Part shown: positions 1-6,393 of the stretch, in pieces
Layout: every line of letters begins with the position of its first letter
Numbering within the stretch: position 1 is the first letter of the stretch
From: Phycisphaerae bacterium
GTDB taxonomy: Bacteria; Planctomycetota; Phycisphaerae; Sedimentisphaerales; SG8-4
DNA: 6,998 bases
Reading direction: 5' to 3'
Assembly: GCA_030613765.1 (NCBI GenBank)
Contig: JAUWLI010000158.1
Span: 1 to 6,998, forward strand
Notes under the pieces: generated by a model
Seen by the model: only the letters and a program-made list of their open reading frames with translations
Database searches by the model: none
Told to the model about the DNA's origin: nothing
Position numbers and translations under genes: made by a program

Positions 1-1706
1 ATAATATGGTCCGCGCTCTTGATAATGTCCTCATCATGCTCGACCACTATAACGGTGTTACCGATTTGGCTGAGCCTCTGCAGTATGCCGAGCAACCGGT
101 TGTTGTCGCGCTTGTGCAGACCTATCGTCGGCTCATCGAGCACGTAACAAACCCCCACCAGACCGCTGCCAACCTGCGTAGCCAGGCGTATCCGCTGCGC
201 CTCACCACCCGAAAGCGTACTGCTCTTGCGGTCCAGCGTTAAATATTCCAGCCCGACATCGACCATAAATTTCAGTCTCGCCTTGATCTCTTTTAGCACC
301 TGCACTGCAATCAGCGCCTTTTCCTTCTCAAGTTCTAATTTCTTGAAAAACTTCTGTGCCTTTTCGATGGAAAGCTCAGCCAGTTGATTTATATTTTTCC
401 CTCCAACCGTTACCGCAACGGCTTCCGGCCGAAGCCGGGCCCCATTACAGCTCAGGCACCGCTGCTCCGAGAGATAACCGTGCAGCCTGGTCTTGACGTA
501 CTCACTGGTGGTATTTTTCCATCGCTTGCCAAGATTTGGAATGACCCCTTCGAACGAGAAACCATATTGTTTCCTGTCAGCCGGTGTGGTTCCGTGCATT
601 AAAATCCTTTTTATTTCCGCCGGTATCTTCTCGAACGCTATCGACTTACGGATCTCCACCCTCCTGCAGAACCGTTTAATCAGCCTGTTATAGAAAATAT
701 TCATCCTCTTCCCCCCCTTGCGCCACGCATCGACGGCACCGTTATCCAGAGAGACGGTCTTATCCGGCACAATCAGGTCCGGGTCGAATTCCAGAATTGT
801 CCCCAGCCCGTCACAGCTTTTGCACGCACCGTATGGGCTGTTAAAGCTAAACAGACGCGGCGACAGCTCTTCAAGGGATGCCTGCGGGTGTTTGGAACAC
901 GCGAACTTTTCACTGTATATGACCTCTTTCCATGAGTTTACTTTTGTACTTTTGCGTTTTTTGCCTGCCTTTTCCGGCTCCTGAACCAGAACCAAAAGCA
1001 CACCGTCAGCCAATTTCAGCGCCGTCTCCACCGAATCAGCCAACCGAATACGGACCGAATCCTTAATTATCAACCTGTCGACGACCGCTGCGATATCGTG
1101 CTTTTTATTTTTGTTCAAGGCCGGGACATTGCGTACGTCGTAAACGGCCCCATCGACGCGCACCCGAACAAAGCCTTCACGTTGTATGCCGACAAAAACG
1201 TCTTTATGCTCACCTTTTTTGCCACGGACCAGCGGGGCGCATATCTGGATTTTCGTACCCTCCGGCCGGGAAAGGATTGACTCTACTATTTGTGAAGAGT
1301 GCTGGCTTGCAATCTCTTTACCGCATACCCAGCAGTGAGGCTGCCCCGCACGCGCGAAAAGAAGCCTGAAATAATCATAAATTTCTGTGGTCGTGGCCAC
1401 AGTCGAGCGAGGATTACTGCCGGCCTTTCGCTGCTCGATTGCAATCGTCGGAGGAAGACCGGTAATGTCACCAACCGCCGGCTTCTGCATTTGTTCGAGG
1501 AACTGGCGAGCATAGGTACTGAGCGATTCGACGTATTTTCTCCTGCCCTCGGCGTAAATCGTATCGAAGGCAAGGGAGCTTTTCCCAGACCCGCTTATAC
1601 CGGTAATTACAACCAGTTTATCGCGAGGAATACTCACGTTGATATTCTTGAGATTGTGCTCGGCCGCACCCGTAATCTTAATAGCTTTTGCAAATGTCCT
1701 GGCCAT
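1..1706 (-). CDS. uvrA: UvrA, excinuclease ABC subunit A (N-terminal 568 residues, partial at left edge)
   Basis: ATPase subunit of the UvrABC nucleotide excision repair complex; UvrA dimers find bulky DNA lesions and load UvrB. The frame opens at ATG 1706-1704 and runs without a stop to the window edge, giving 568 residues of a protein usually about 940 long. Seen in order: Walker A GISGSGKS (residues 36-43), the [10 protein letters not shown] block (54-63), a Cys pair C125/C128, the zinc insertion C270-x2-H273 with C295-x2-C298, C417-x2-C420 followed by NGARL, the ABC signature LSGGEAQ (498-504), Walker B VLDEPT (522-527) and H-loop H557. This covers ATPase site I halves plus the UvrB-binding and insertion domains; the second ABC module lies outside. 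C270-x2-H replaces the C-x2-C of E. coli; I believe this variant also occurs in other phyla. A weak purine-rich AGAGAG precedes the start. It is divergent from nfi. Identification is near certain. Confidence 0.98.
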   Translation of the reverse strand, partial: MARTFAKAIKITGAAEHNLKNINVSIPRDKLVVITGISGSGKSSLAFDTIYAEGRRKYVESLSTYARQFLEQMQKPAVGDITGLPPTIAIEQRKAGSNPRSTVATTTEIYDYFRLLFARAGQPHCWVCGKEIASQHSSQIVESILSRPEGTKIQICAPLVRGKKGEHKDVFVGIQREGFVRVRVDGAVYDVRNVPALNKNKKHDIAAVVDRLIIKDSVRIRLADSVETALKLADGVLLVLVQEPEKAGKKRKSTKVNSWKEVIYSEKFACSKHPQASLEELSPRLFSFNSPYGACKSCDGLGTILEFDPDLIVPDKTVSLDNGAVDAWRKGGKRMNIFYNRLIKRFCRRVEIRKSIAFEKIPAEIKRILMHGTTPADRKQYGFSFEGVIPNLGKRWKNTTSEYVKTRLHGYLSEQRCLSCNGARLRPEAVAVTVGGKNINQLAELSIEKAQKFFKKLELEKEKALIAVQVLKEIKARLKFMVDVGLEYLTLDRKSSTLSGGEAQRIRLATQVGSGLVGVCYVLDEPTIGLHKRDNNRLLGILQRLSQIGNTVIVVEHDEDIIKSADHI

Positions 1707-1769
1707 CTTACTCTCTTAATTATATAAGCGGTATTGCTGAGAAAAATCCGACAATAATCCAAACTAATT

Positions 1770-1798
1770 ATTGTAACAGAAAGCTACAAGAAGGTAAA
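1770..1798 (-). promoter_or_regulatory. Candidate sigma70-type promoter for uvrA
   Basis: On the minus strand a -35-like TTTACC (1798-1793) is followed after 17 bp by a -10-like TACAAT (1775-1770). Each hexamer is 4/6 and 5/6 to consensus respectively. Transcription would begin near 1763 and leave a leader of roughly 57 nt before the uvrA ATG. It lies over the nfi promoter candidate on the opposite strand. No LexA-type operator was recognised here. This is prediction by eye only. Confidence 0.4.
1771..1789. repeat. Short inverted repeat TTGTA-N9-TACAA in the uvrA/nfi intergenic region
   Basis: Perfect 5-bp arms (1771-1775 and 1785-1789) flank a 9-bp centre. The repeat overlaps the -35 of the nfi candidate promoter and the -10 of the uvrA candidate promoter, a location suited to a dimeric regulator. 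Arms this short arise by chance in AT-rich DNA, so operator function is a guess. Confidence 0.3.
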
Positions 1799-1800
1799 AT
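1771..1800 (+). promoter_or_regulatory. Candidate sigma70-type promoter for nfi
   Basis: TTGTAA (1771-1776) and TAAAAT (1795-1800) are separated by 18 bp on the plus strand; matches are 4/6 and 5/6. The predicted start near 1807 would give a leader of about 45 nt before the nfi ATG. It occupies the same 30 bp as the uvrA promoter candidate on the other strand, so the two would compete for RNA polymerase. Prediction by eye only. Confidence 0.38.
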
Positions 1801-1851
1801 GTTTTAATCTCACAATTTGGCATTTGTGTGTGAGGCCGAAACCATAAAACT

Positions 1852-2601
1852 ATGCAGGTAAGGGATTTACATAGCTGGAATATGCCTTATTCACAGGCCG
1901 CACAGCTGCAAAAGTGCCTCGCTGATAAAGTTCGGGTTGTCCCGTTAAAAAAACACCCAAAGCTAATCGCCGGTATCGACTGTGCCTTCAGCAAAGACGG
2001 CAAAAAAATCATTGCTGCTGTTGTAGTACTAAAGCCGACGGACTTTACTCCTGTAGAAACCGCATCTGCCTTACGAAAAGTGACCTTTCCATACATCCCG
2101 GGCCTGCTTTCGTTTCGCGAGGCCCCGGTCTGCATCGCCGCGGTTGAAAAGCTCAAAAACAGGCCGGACATATTTATCATTGATGGCCAGGGCATCGCCC
2201 ATCCCCGCCGGTTGGGACTGGCTGCGCATCTGGGACTGTTTTTCGATAAGCCCACCATCGGATGCGCAAAAAGCAGGCTAACCGGCTTCTTTGAAGAACC
2301 GCCCCCTGAAAAAGGTGCATACAGTTTCTTGAGGGACAAAAAATGCACAAAGCGCAAGGCGAGTCATGAGTCACGAGCGACGGGCGACGAAATCATCGGC
2401 GCCGTTGTGAGAACTCGCACTAATGTAAAGCCACTTTTTGTTTCTGTGGGCAACAAGTGCCTGCTGAAAGATGCGATTAAAATCACCCTCCGCTGCGCAA
2501 CAAAATACCGCCTGCCCGAACCTACCCGCCTTGCCCATCAACTGGTCAGCAAGTTGAGATTAAAAGCCGGACAGGCATCTACCCCTACTTGTCCGAAATG
2601 A
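1852..2601 (+). CDS. nfi: Endonuclease V (deoxyinosine 3'-endonuclease)
   Basis: Cleaves the second phosphodiester bond 3' to deoxyinosine, starting repair of deaminated adenine; a metal-dependent cytoplasmic nuclease. The 249 residues align along the whole family: IAGIDCAF with metal ligand D43, the strand-separating wedge PYIP (80-83) and LSFRE with E90, [14 protein letters not shown] with D111, and [12 protein letters not shown] with K140, then LPEPTRLAH near the C-terminus. All expected catalytic positions are present. The start is the first possible one after an in-frame stop at 1831-1833 and gives the family-like opening RDLHSW, but no good Shine-Dalgarno is near (GAGG lies 16 nt upstream). 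Residues about 163-177 are an extra hydrophilic segment relative to the E. coli and Thermotoga proteins as I recall them; it contains a DNA heptamer repeat. The gene is divergent from uvrA and its last 17 bp overlap the convergent cyclophilin gene. Confidence 0.96.
   Translation: MQVRDLHSWNMPYSQAAQLQKCLADKVRVVPLKKHPKLIAGIDCAFSKDGKKIIAAVVVLKPTDFTPVETASALRKVTFPYIPGLLSFREAPVCIAAVEKLKNRPDIFIIDGQGIAHPRRLGLAAHLGLFFDKPTIGCAKSRLTGFFEEPPPEKGAYSFLRDKKCTKRKASHESRATGDEIIGAVVRTRTNVKPLFVSVGNKCLLKDAIKITLRCATKYRLPEPTRLAHQLVSKLRLKAGQASTPTCPK
2361..2388 (+). repeat. Four tandem degenerate heptamers inside nfi
   Basis: Four consecutive 7-bp units fit the consensus GRGYSAY: the first two are GAGTCAY and the last two are GRGCGAC. 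A decayed fifth unit may follow at 2389-2395. They fall in the extra ~15-residue loop of endonuclease V (about 2338-2382) and keep the frame open. Short heptameric tandem repeats of this style are known as dispersed elements in some bacterial genomes; whether this one is dispersed cannot be seen from a single copy here. Confidence 0.6.
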
Positions 2602-3097
2602 CCTTCGCCGATTTTATCACGACCGGCTCTACCGGTACATCGTCCATACCCTTCTGACTTGTGGTATCCACCGCTGCGATTGTATCTGTCGCCTCCATAC
2701 CTTCGACAACTTTGCCGAAGACCGCGTACCCGGGATTGTTATTGTCGACATAATTTAGAAAGTCGTTGTCTGCATGATTGATAAAAAACTGGGCTGTTGC
2801 GCTGTTGGGATCATTGGTCCGGGCCATCGCCGTTGTGCCTCTCTCGTTTCTCAATCCGTTGCTCGCTTCGTTGACAATCGGCGCATGCGTTTCTTTCTTT
2901 GTCATCTCCGCTGTGAACCCGCCGCCCTGTATCATAAAATCCGGTATCACCCGGTGAAATATGGTCCCGTCATAAAAGCCTTCCTCCACGTACCCAAGAA
3001 AGTTCTTTACCGCAACAGGTGCAGCCTCTTCGTTAAGCTCGATAACCATGTCCCCCATACTCGTTTCCAGTTTCACCTTCGTCGGCCCATTATCCAT
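2585..3097 (-). CDS. Cyclophilin-type peptidyl-prolyl cis-trans isomerase
   Basis: Catalyses cis-trans isomerisation of Xaa-Pro bonds. With the chosen ATG (3097-3095) the protein has 170 residues, close to E. coli PpiB in size. Seen: [13 protein letters not shown] opening strand, [13 protein letters not shown] (residues 47-59, catalytic Arg R49, then F54, M55 and Q57), AQFFIN (102-107) and YAVFGKV (124-130). The tryptophan of human cyclophilin A is absent, as in many bacterial forms. The start is chosen because AAGGAG (3112-3107) sits 9 nt upstream. The frame extends 20 codons further to a TTG at 3157 that overlaps the stop of the upstream oxidoreductase gene; that extension contains a lipobox-like MTGCSS but no hydrophobic signal peptide, so a lipoprotein is possible but not supported. 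It is the last gene of the lipid A operon; its tail overlaps nfi by 17 bp. Function in the envelope is not shown. Confidence 0.93.
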   Translation of the reverse strand: MDNGPTKVKLETSMGDMVIELNEEAAPVAVKNFLGYVEEGFYDGTIFHRVIPDFMIQGGGFTAEMTKKETHAPIVNEASNGLRNERGTTAMARTNDPNSATAQFFINHADNDFLNYVDNNNPGYAVFGKVVEGMEATDTIAAVDTTSQKGMDDVPVEPVVIKSAKVISDK

Positions 3098-3106
3098 GTC
3101 CTTCGT

Positions 3107-3112
3107 CTCCTT
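3107..3112 (-). promoter_or_regulatory. Shine-Dalgarno deciding the cyclophilin start
   Basis: AAGGAG on the minus strand, 9 nt before ATG 3097-3095. The two upstream alternatives (TTG 3157, ATG 3139) have no comparable site, so this favours the 170-residue product. Confidence 0.6.
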
Positions 3113-3153
3113 ACTTGCCTTGCTGCTGCAGCCGGTCATCCAGGCCGTATTAA

Positions 3154-4188
3154 TCAATTTGATTTGTCATCTACTATTTTTTCTTTCCATTTGTGTTTTT
3201 TTACTGACGCCAGGATTTTCTGGGCACATTGCAGCGCGGCCAGGCCCTCTTCAGCGCTGACCTCCGGTTGAAGCTCCTTGTCCGCGACGGCCCCTAAAAA
3301 AGCCTCCTGCTCTAAACGCACGGGCTCCTTATCATCTATCGCAAGATGCTCTATGTGCAATAAGTCCGGCCAGTTTACTGTCGTCAGGTTCAAATCCCCC
3401 CCCTCCTTGTGTTCTTGTATCCATTTGACAACGTTTATATTTGGGTCGGCCTTAATAATCATGCCGCTTTTTTTAAGATAATCCAGGCTCAGGTATGCCT
3501 GCCGGCTGAACACCCGGACCTTTCGTTCTGTGCCAAGAGCAAGGCGAGAGGCTGTGATATTTGCAATACAGCCGTTCTCGAACATGATCCGGGCGTTACA
3601 TATGTCCTCCTTATCATTGGCTATGACACCAACGCCTACCGCGTCAACTTTCTTAATCTTGCTTGCTGCCAGAGACAAAATAATATCTATATCGTGGATC
3701 ATCACGTCCAGAACAACTCCGATGTCGGTCGAGCGGAATGAATAAGGACTGATGCGGTTGGCCTCGATAAACTTCGGCTCGATGTCCAGCCGCTTCATCG
3801 CCTGAACAACAGGATTGCAACGCTCACTGTGACCTACTGCAACCACGCTGTTATGTTTTTTCGCAAGCCCGACAATCTTTTTGCCTTCTCGCACATTCAC
3901 CGCAAGCGGTTTTTCAATCAGGACCGCAATCTTGTTTTTGATAAATGTTTTCGCCAGCTTCAGGTGTGTTAACGTCGGAGTTGCTATCGTTACTGCATCA
4001 ACCTTCCCCAGTATTTCCGAACAGTCCGTAAAGGCGGAACAGCCATATTGATTGGCCGTCTGCTTTGCCTTCTCGCCGTCTGTATCAACCACCGCAACAA
4101 GCTCGCTTTGCTCAAGCTGTCCATAGACCTTCGCGTGTATCGCCCCCATTTTACCTACACCTACAACTGCCGTACGTATCTTGTCCAC
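3154..4188 (-). CDS. Gfo/Idh/MocA family NAD(P)-dependent oxidoreductase, GnnA-like
   Basis: A 344-residue sugar dehydrogenase-type protein. The N-terminal Rossmann fold shows the glycine-rich VGVGKMG (9-15), VVDTD (33-37) at the end of strand 2, ATPTLTH (69-75) and the family's IEKPLA (91-96). The C-terminal domain carries MIHDIDI (163-169), including the conserved His-Asp of the active site. Proteins with the [10 protein letters not shown]...VMIHDID layout are, as I recall, often encoded beside lpxA; in Acidithiobacillus the relative GnnA oxidises UDP-GlcNAc at C3, and GnnB then aminates it to feed amide-type lipid A. Position directly after lpxA (51-bp gap) supports a role on a UDP-sugar in this pathway, but no gnnB-like aminotransferase is in the window, so the substrate is inferred. 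The start is GTG 4188-4186, with AAGGA 8 nt upstream. The stop lies 56 bp before the chosen cyclophilin ATG. Confidence 0.88.
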   Translation of the reverse strand: MDKIRTAVVGVGKMGAIHAKVYGQLEQSELVAVVDTDGEKAKQTANQYGCSAFTDCSEILGKVDAVTIATPTLTHLKLAKTFIKNKIAVLIEKPLAVNVREGKKIVGLAKKHNSVVAVGHSERCNPVVQAMKRLDIEPKFIEANRISPYSFRSTDIGVVLDVMIHDIDIILSLAASKIKKVDAVGVGVIANDKEDICNARIMFENGCIANITASRLALGTERKVRVFSRQAYLSLDYLKKSGMIIKADPNINVVKWIQEHKEGGDLNLTTVNWPDLLHIEHLAIDDKEPVRLEQEAFLGAVADKELQPEVSAEEGLAALQCAQKILASVKKHKWKEKIVDDKSN

Positions 4189-4196
4189 TGGTTATT

Positions 4197-4201
4197 TCCT
4201 T
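4197..4201 (-). promoter_or_regulatory. Shine-Dalgarno for the GTG start of the oxidoreductase
   Basis: AAGGA on the minus strand, 8 nt upstream of GTG 4188-4186. It lies in the 51-bp gap after lpxA and supports the GTG as the true start. Confidence 0.55.
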
Positions 4202-4239
4202 GTCGTCTCTGCCCTTGGTAAAGCATCACGTTTCTATCG

Positions 4240-5043
4240 TCATCTGAACTTCTCGATGTATCTGCCGTACCGATGCTCGCTGCTTTTGATTATCGAATCG
4301 ACCATGGCCCGAACATTCTCATCCAGTCCGTCCTCCTGTGCCAGTGCCTTTGCATTCTCCAGAAGCGCATCATCGTTGCGGTAAAGCCTCTTGTACGCCT
4401 CGAATATTTTCTCTTGTTGCTCTTCACTGAGACCGCCCCGGTCAAGGCCGCGCTTATTAACACCGCGAATTTTCGCAGGATAGTGACCGCTCACAATCAG
4501 AAAGGGTGGAATATCGCGAGTAATACCTGCAAGTCCCGCTGCGTAGCACCATTTGCCGAGAGTTACAAACTGGTGCATACCTGCAAGACCGCTAAACCAT
4601 GCCCCCGTCTCAATCTTGCAATGACCGCCTATCTGAACAGAATTACTCAGAACAATATTATCTTCGAGTGTGCAGTCGTGTCCGATGTGAACACCGATCA
4701 TAAACAGATTATCGTTGCCGACTTTCGTGAGTTTACCGGCATGAGAACTCAGATGGATTGTCGTCTGCTCACGAAAGACGTTTCTATCGCCTATCAGGAG
4801 TTTGCCCACTTCAACCTCCGGGCCCAGACCGAGTATTTGGGGCCTGCCACCAATCGCGCAATTGGCAAAAAAGTGATTGTTTTCACCGATCTTGACATCT
4901 TTGTAAATCACGGTATTAGCGTCAATGACTGTGCCGGCGCCAATTGAAACCCCATTGTCTATAAAGCAATTGGGCCCGATTGTAACGCCCTCACCTAACT
5001 GGGTTTCCTTTGATACCACTGAGCTGGGATGTACTTTAATCAT
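4240..5043 (-). CDS. lpxA: Acyl-ACP--UDP-N-acetylglucosamine O-acyltransferase (LpxA)
   Basis: First step of lipid A synthesis: transfer of a 3-hydroxyacyl chain from ACP to UDP-GlcNAc in the cytoplasm, by a homotrimer. The 267 residues match the usual length (262 in E. coli). Left-handed beta-helix hexapeptides fill about residues 1-185 (VTIGPNCFIDN, VSIGAGTVID, VKIGENN and so on), with catalytic H122 in HIGHDC and H119 before it, MHQF (156-159), then the helical tail from about 190. Two spots differ from E. coli as I recall it: after Q69 the Asp and Lys that follow Gln in E. coli (QDLK) are Ile and Gly here, and in GVNKRGLDRGG (194-204) the Glu after Asn is Arg and the second Arg is Gly. 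These regions bind the sugar nucleotide. Start ATG has AGGTG 10 nt upstream. It sits 39 bp after lpxC-fabZ in the operon. Confidence 0.95.
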   Translation of the reverse strand: MIKVHPSSVVSKETQLGEGVTIGPNCFIDNGVSIGAGTVIDANTVIYKDVKIGENNHFFANCAIGGRPQILGLGPEVEVGKLLIGDRNVFREQTTIHLSSHAGKLTKVGNDNLFMIGVHIGHDCTLEDNIVLSNSVQIGGHCKIETGAWFSGLAGMHQFVTLGKWCYAAGLAGITRDIPPFLIVSGHYPAKIRGVNKRGLDRGGLSEEQQEKIFEAYKRLYRNDDALLENAKALAQEDGLDENVRAMVDSIIKSSEHRYGRYIEKFR

Positions 5044-5082
5044 ATTTTGTTTTCACCTAAAACTCGAAATTCAACATTAACG

Positions 5083-6393
5083 TTATACCTTCTCTTCGTC
5101 CACGAGCATAAATTTAATTTGGGCTTCAGCGGCTATCGAATCACCTACCATCGCCCTGCAGCGGCACTGTGCCGTTCTTTTCCGAAGACGAACAGTCTCG
5201 GCCATAAGGATAAGCTGGTCGCCGGGGACAACCGGTTTACGAAGTTTTACACCATCCATGCTCAGAAGCACCGCTAACTTGCCTGTGTGTTCGAGGCGCT
5301 GAGCAAATAATAAGCCGGATACCTGCGCCATTGCTTCTACGATAAGAACGCCCGGCATAATCGGAGTACCAGGAAAGTGACCCTGGAAAAATTGCTCGTT
5401 GAAGCTTACGTTCTTGATACCTTTGATTCGAGTATCGCCTTCGATTTCGATTATTTTGTCAACCAGCAAAAACGGGTATCTATGGGGAAGAATCTTGGCA
5501 ATCTGCCTGATGTCCAGAAGGGCGTCGGTACCGAGCTTTTGCATCCGCTCCTGACGCTCAGCGGCATCATACAGTTTTGTTGCAAGACGCTGGTTCAGAG
5601 AATGACCGCTTTTATACGCCACGATCCTGCCGCTCAGACCTCGCCCTATCAGAGCAAGGTCACCGATTAAATCGGCAATCTTATGCCGGACACATTCGTT
5701 CGGAAATCTGAAGCTGTTCTTAATTGGTCCGTCGGAGTTGAGAACAAGAATATCACGCGCACTAAGGTGAGTGCCCATTCCGCGGGCTTGAAATTGCTGG
5801 GCCTCCGCTTCGAGCAAAAACGTCCGGGCAGGGGCCAGGTTCTTCTCGAAATTCTCAGAAGTAAGACGACAGCTGAAAATCTGTCTGCCGATGGCGGTGT
5901 GGCCGGCGTAATCAAGGTCGTAAGTGATATTTAATCCGTCATCCGAATAAGGCAAAGCATATATCGAAGCGTCACCGGCGGTAATGCTGATTGCCTCGCT
6001 TATGACAAACTCTTTACGCTTCTTCGACTGCTCAACAAGCCCGCTGCGTTTGAGGACCTTGAAATACTCGGCGCAACTGCAGTCCGGGGCGGGCAGCTCT
6101 GAGCCGTCAACCTCTATGACCAGGTTATCAATGGATAACGCACTGATGGCAGCCAAACAATGCTCCACTGTTTCTATACTTACACGACCCTTCTTGATTG
6201 TTGTCCGCCGACTTCGCTCTGCAAGATTACTGGCTACTGCGTTGATTCGGACTGCTTCGGGTACGTCAACACGAACAAAAACCACTCCGGAATCAACGGG
6301 AGCTGGCCGAAATACGACCTTTGCTTCCTTGCCCCCGAACATTCCGCGACCGGAGAGTCTGCTCTCATCTTTAATCGTCTTTTGCAGCTTCAA
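5083..6393 (-). CDS. lpxC-fabZ: Bifunctional LpxC/FabZ: UDP-3-O-acyl-GlcNAc deacetylase fused to 3-hydroxyacyl-ACP dehydratase
   Basis: A 436-residue natural fusion. Residues 1 to about 280 are LpxC, the zinc deacetylase that commits the pathway: VEHCLAA with E77 and zinc ligand H78, ARTF (189-192), [11 protein letters not shown] with H237 and D241, and SGHSL with H264. Residues about 290-436 are Fab[12 protein letters not shown] (302-312), [11 protein letters not shown] with catalytic H339, and VEAMAQ with E353; it dehydrates 3-hydroxyacyl-ACP, the precursor also used by LpxA and LpxD. Both active sites look intact. Oddities: GRGMFGG (15-21) where E. coli has GVGLHTG, and PDCSC (103-107) where DGS is usual. 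Start TTG 6393-6391 is chosen because the next residues align with the E. coli N-terminus and GAGGGTGG precedes it; it overlaps lpxD by 23 bp, implying translational coupling. The fusion is known from Bacteroidota and others. Confidence 0.96.
   Translation of the reverse strand: MKLQKTIKDESRLSGRGMFGGKEAKVVFRPAPVDSGVVFVRVDVPEAVRINAVASNLAERSRRTTIKKGRVSIETVEHCLAAISALSIDNLVIEVDGSELPAPDCSCAEYFKVLKRSGLVEQSKKRKEFVISEAISITAGDASIYALPYSDDGLNITYDLDYAGHTAIGRQIFSCRLTSENFEKNLAPARTFLLEAEAQQFQARGMGTHLSARDILVLNSDGPIKNSFRFPNECVRHKIADLIGDLALIGRGLSGRIVAYKSGHSLNQRLATKLYDAAERQERMQKLGTDALLDIRQIAKILPHRYPFLLVDKIIEIEGDTRIKGIKNVSFNEQFFQGHFPGTPIMPGVLIVEAMAQVSGLLFAQRLEHTGKLAVLLSMDGVKLRKPVVPGDQLILMAETVRLRKRTAQCRCRAMVGDSIAAEAQIKFMLVDEEKV

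Noticed and set aside
1719..1724. Perfect TATAAT on the minus strand just before uvrA
   Set aside because: It lies only 12 bp from the ATG, so the transcript would have a leader of about 5 nt without a ribosome site, and no good -35 is found at 16-18 bp. Kept only as an alternative to the upstream promoter.
1286..1727. Overlapping open frames of 95 (minus) and 142 (plus) codons
   Set aside because: Both are shadows of uvrA, whose Walker A and neighbouring motifs are read in a different minus-strand frame through this region.
1707..1851. LexA/SOS box upstream of uvrA
   Set aside because: No CTGT-N8-ACAG, GAAC-N4-GTTC or similar known LexA motif is present.
1887..2357. 156-codon open frame on the minus strand
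   Set aside because: Antisense to endonuclease V, whose conserved motifs prove the plus frame; low-complexity product without a recognisable domain.
2361..2388. Tandem heptamers as a CRISPR array
   Set aside because: Units are 7 bp, contiguous and without spacers, and lie inside a conserved protein-coding gene.
2560..2660. Bidirectional terminator between nfi and the cyclophilin gene
   Set aside because: The coding regions overlap, and no GC-rich hairpin followed by a T run was found on either strand.
4273..4947. 224-codon open frame on the plus strand
   Set aside because: It is antisense to lpxA, has no recognisable protein features and shares its length with a clearly real gene on the other strand.
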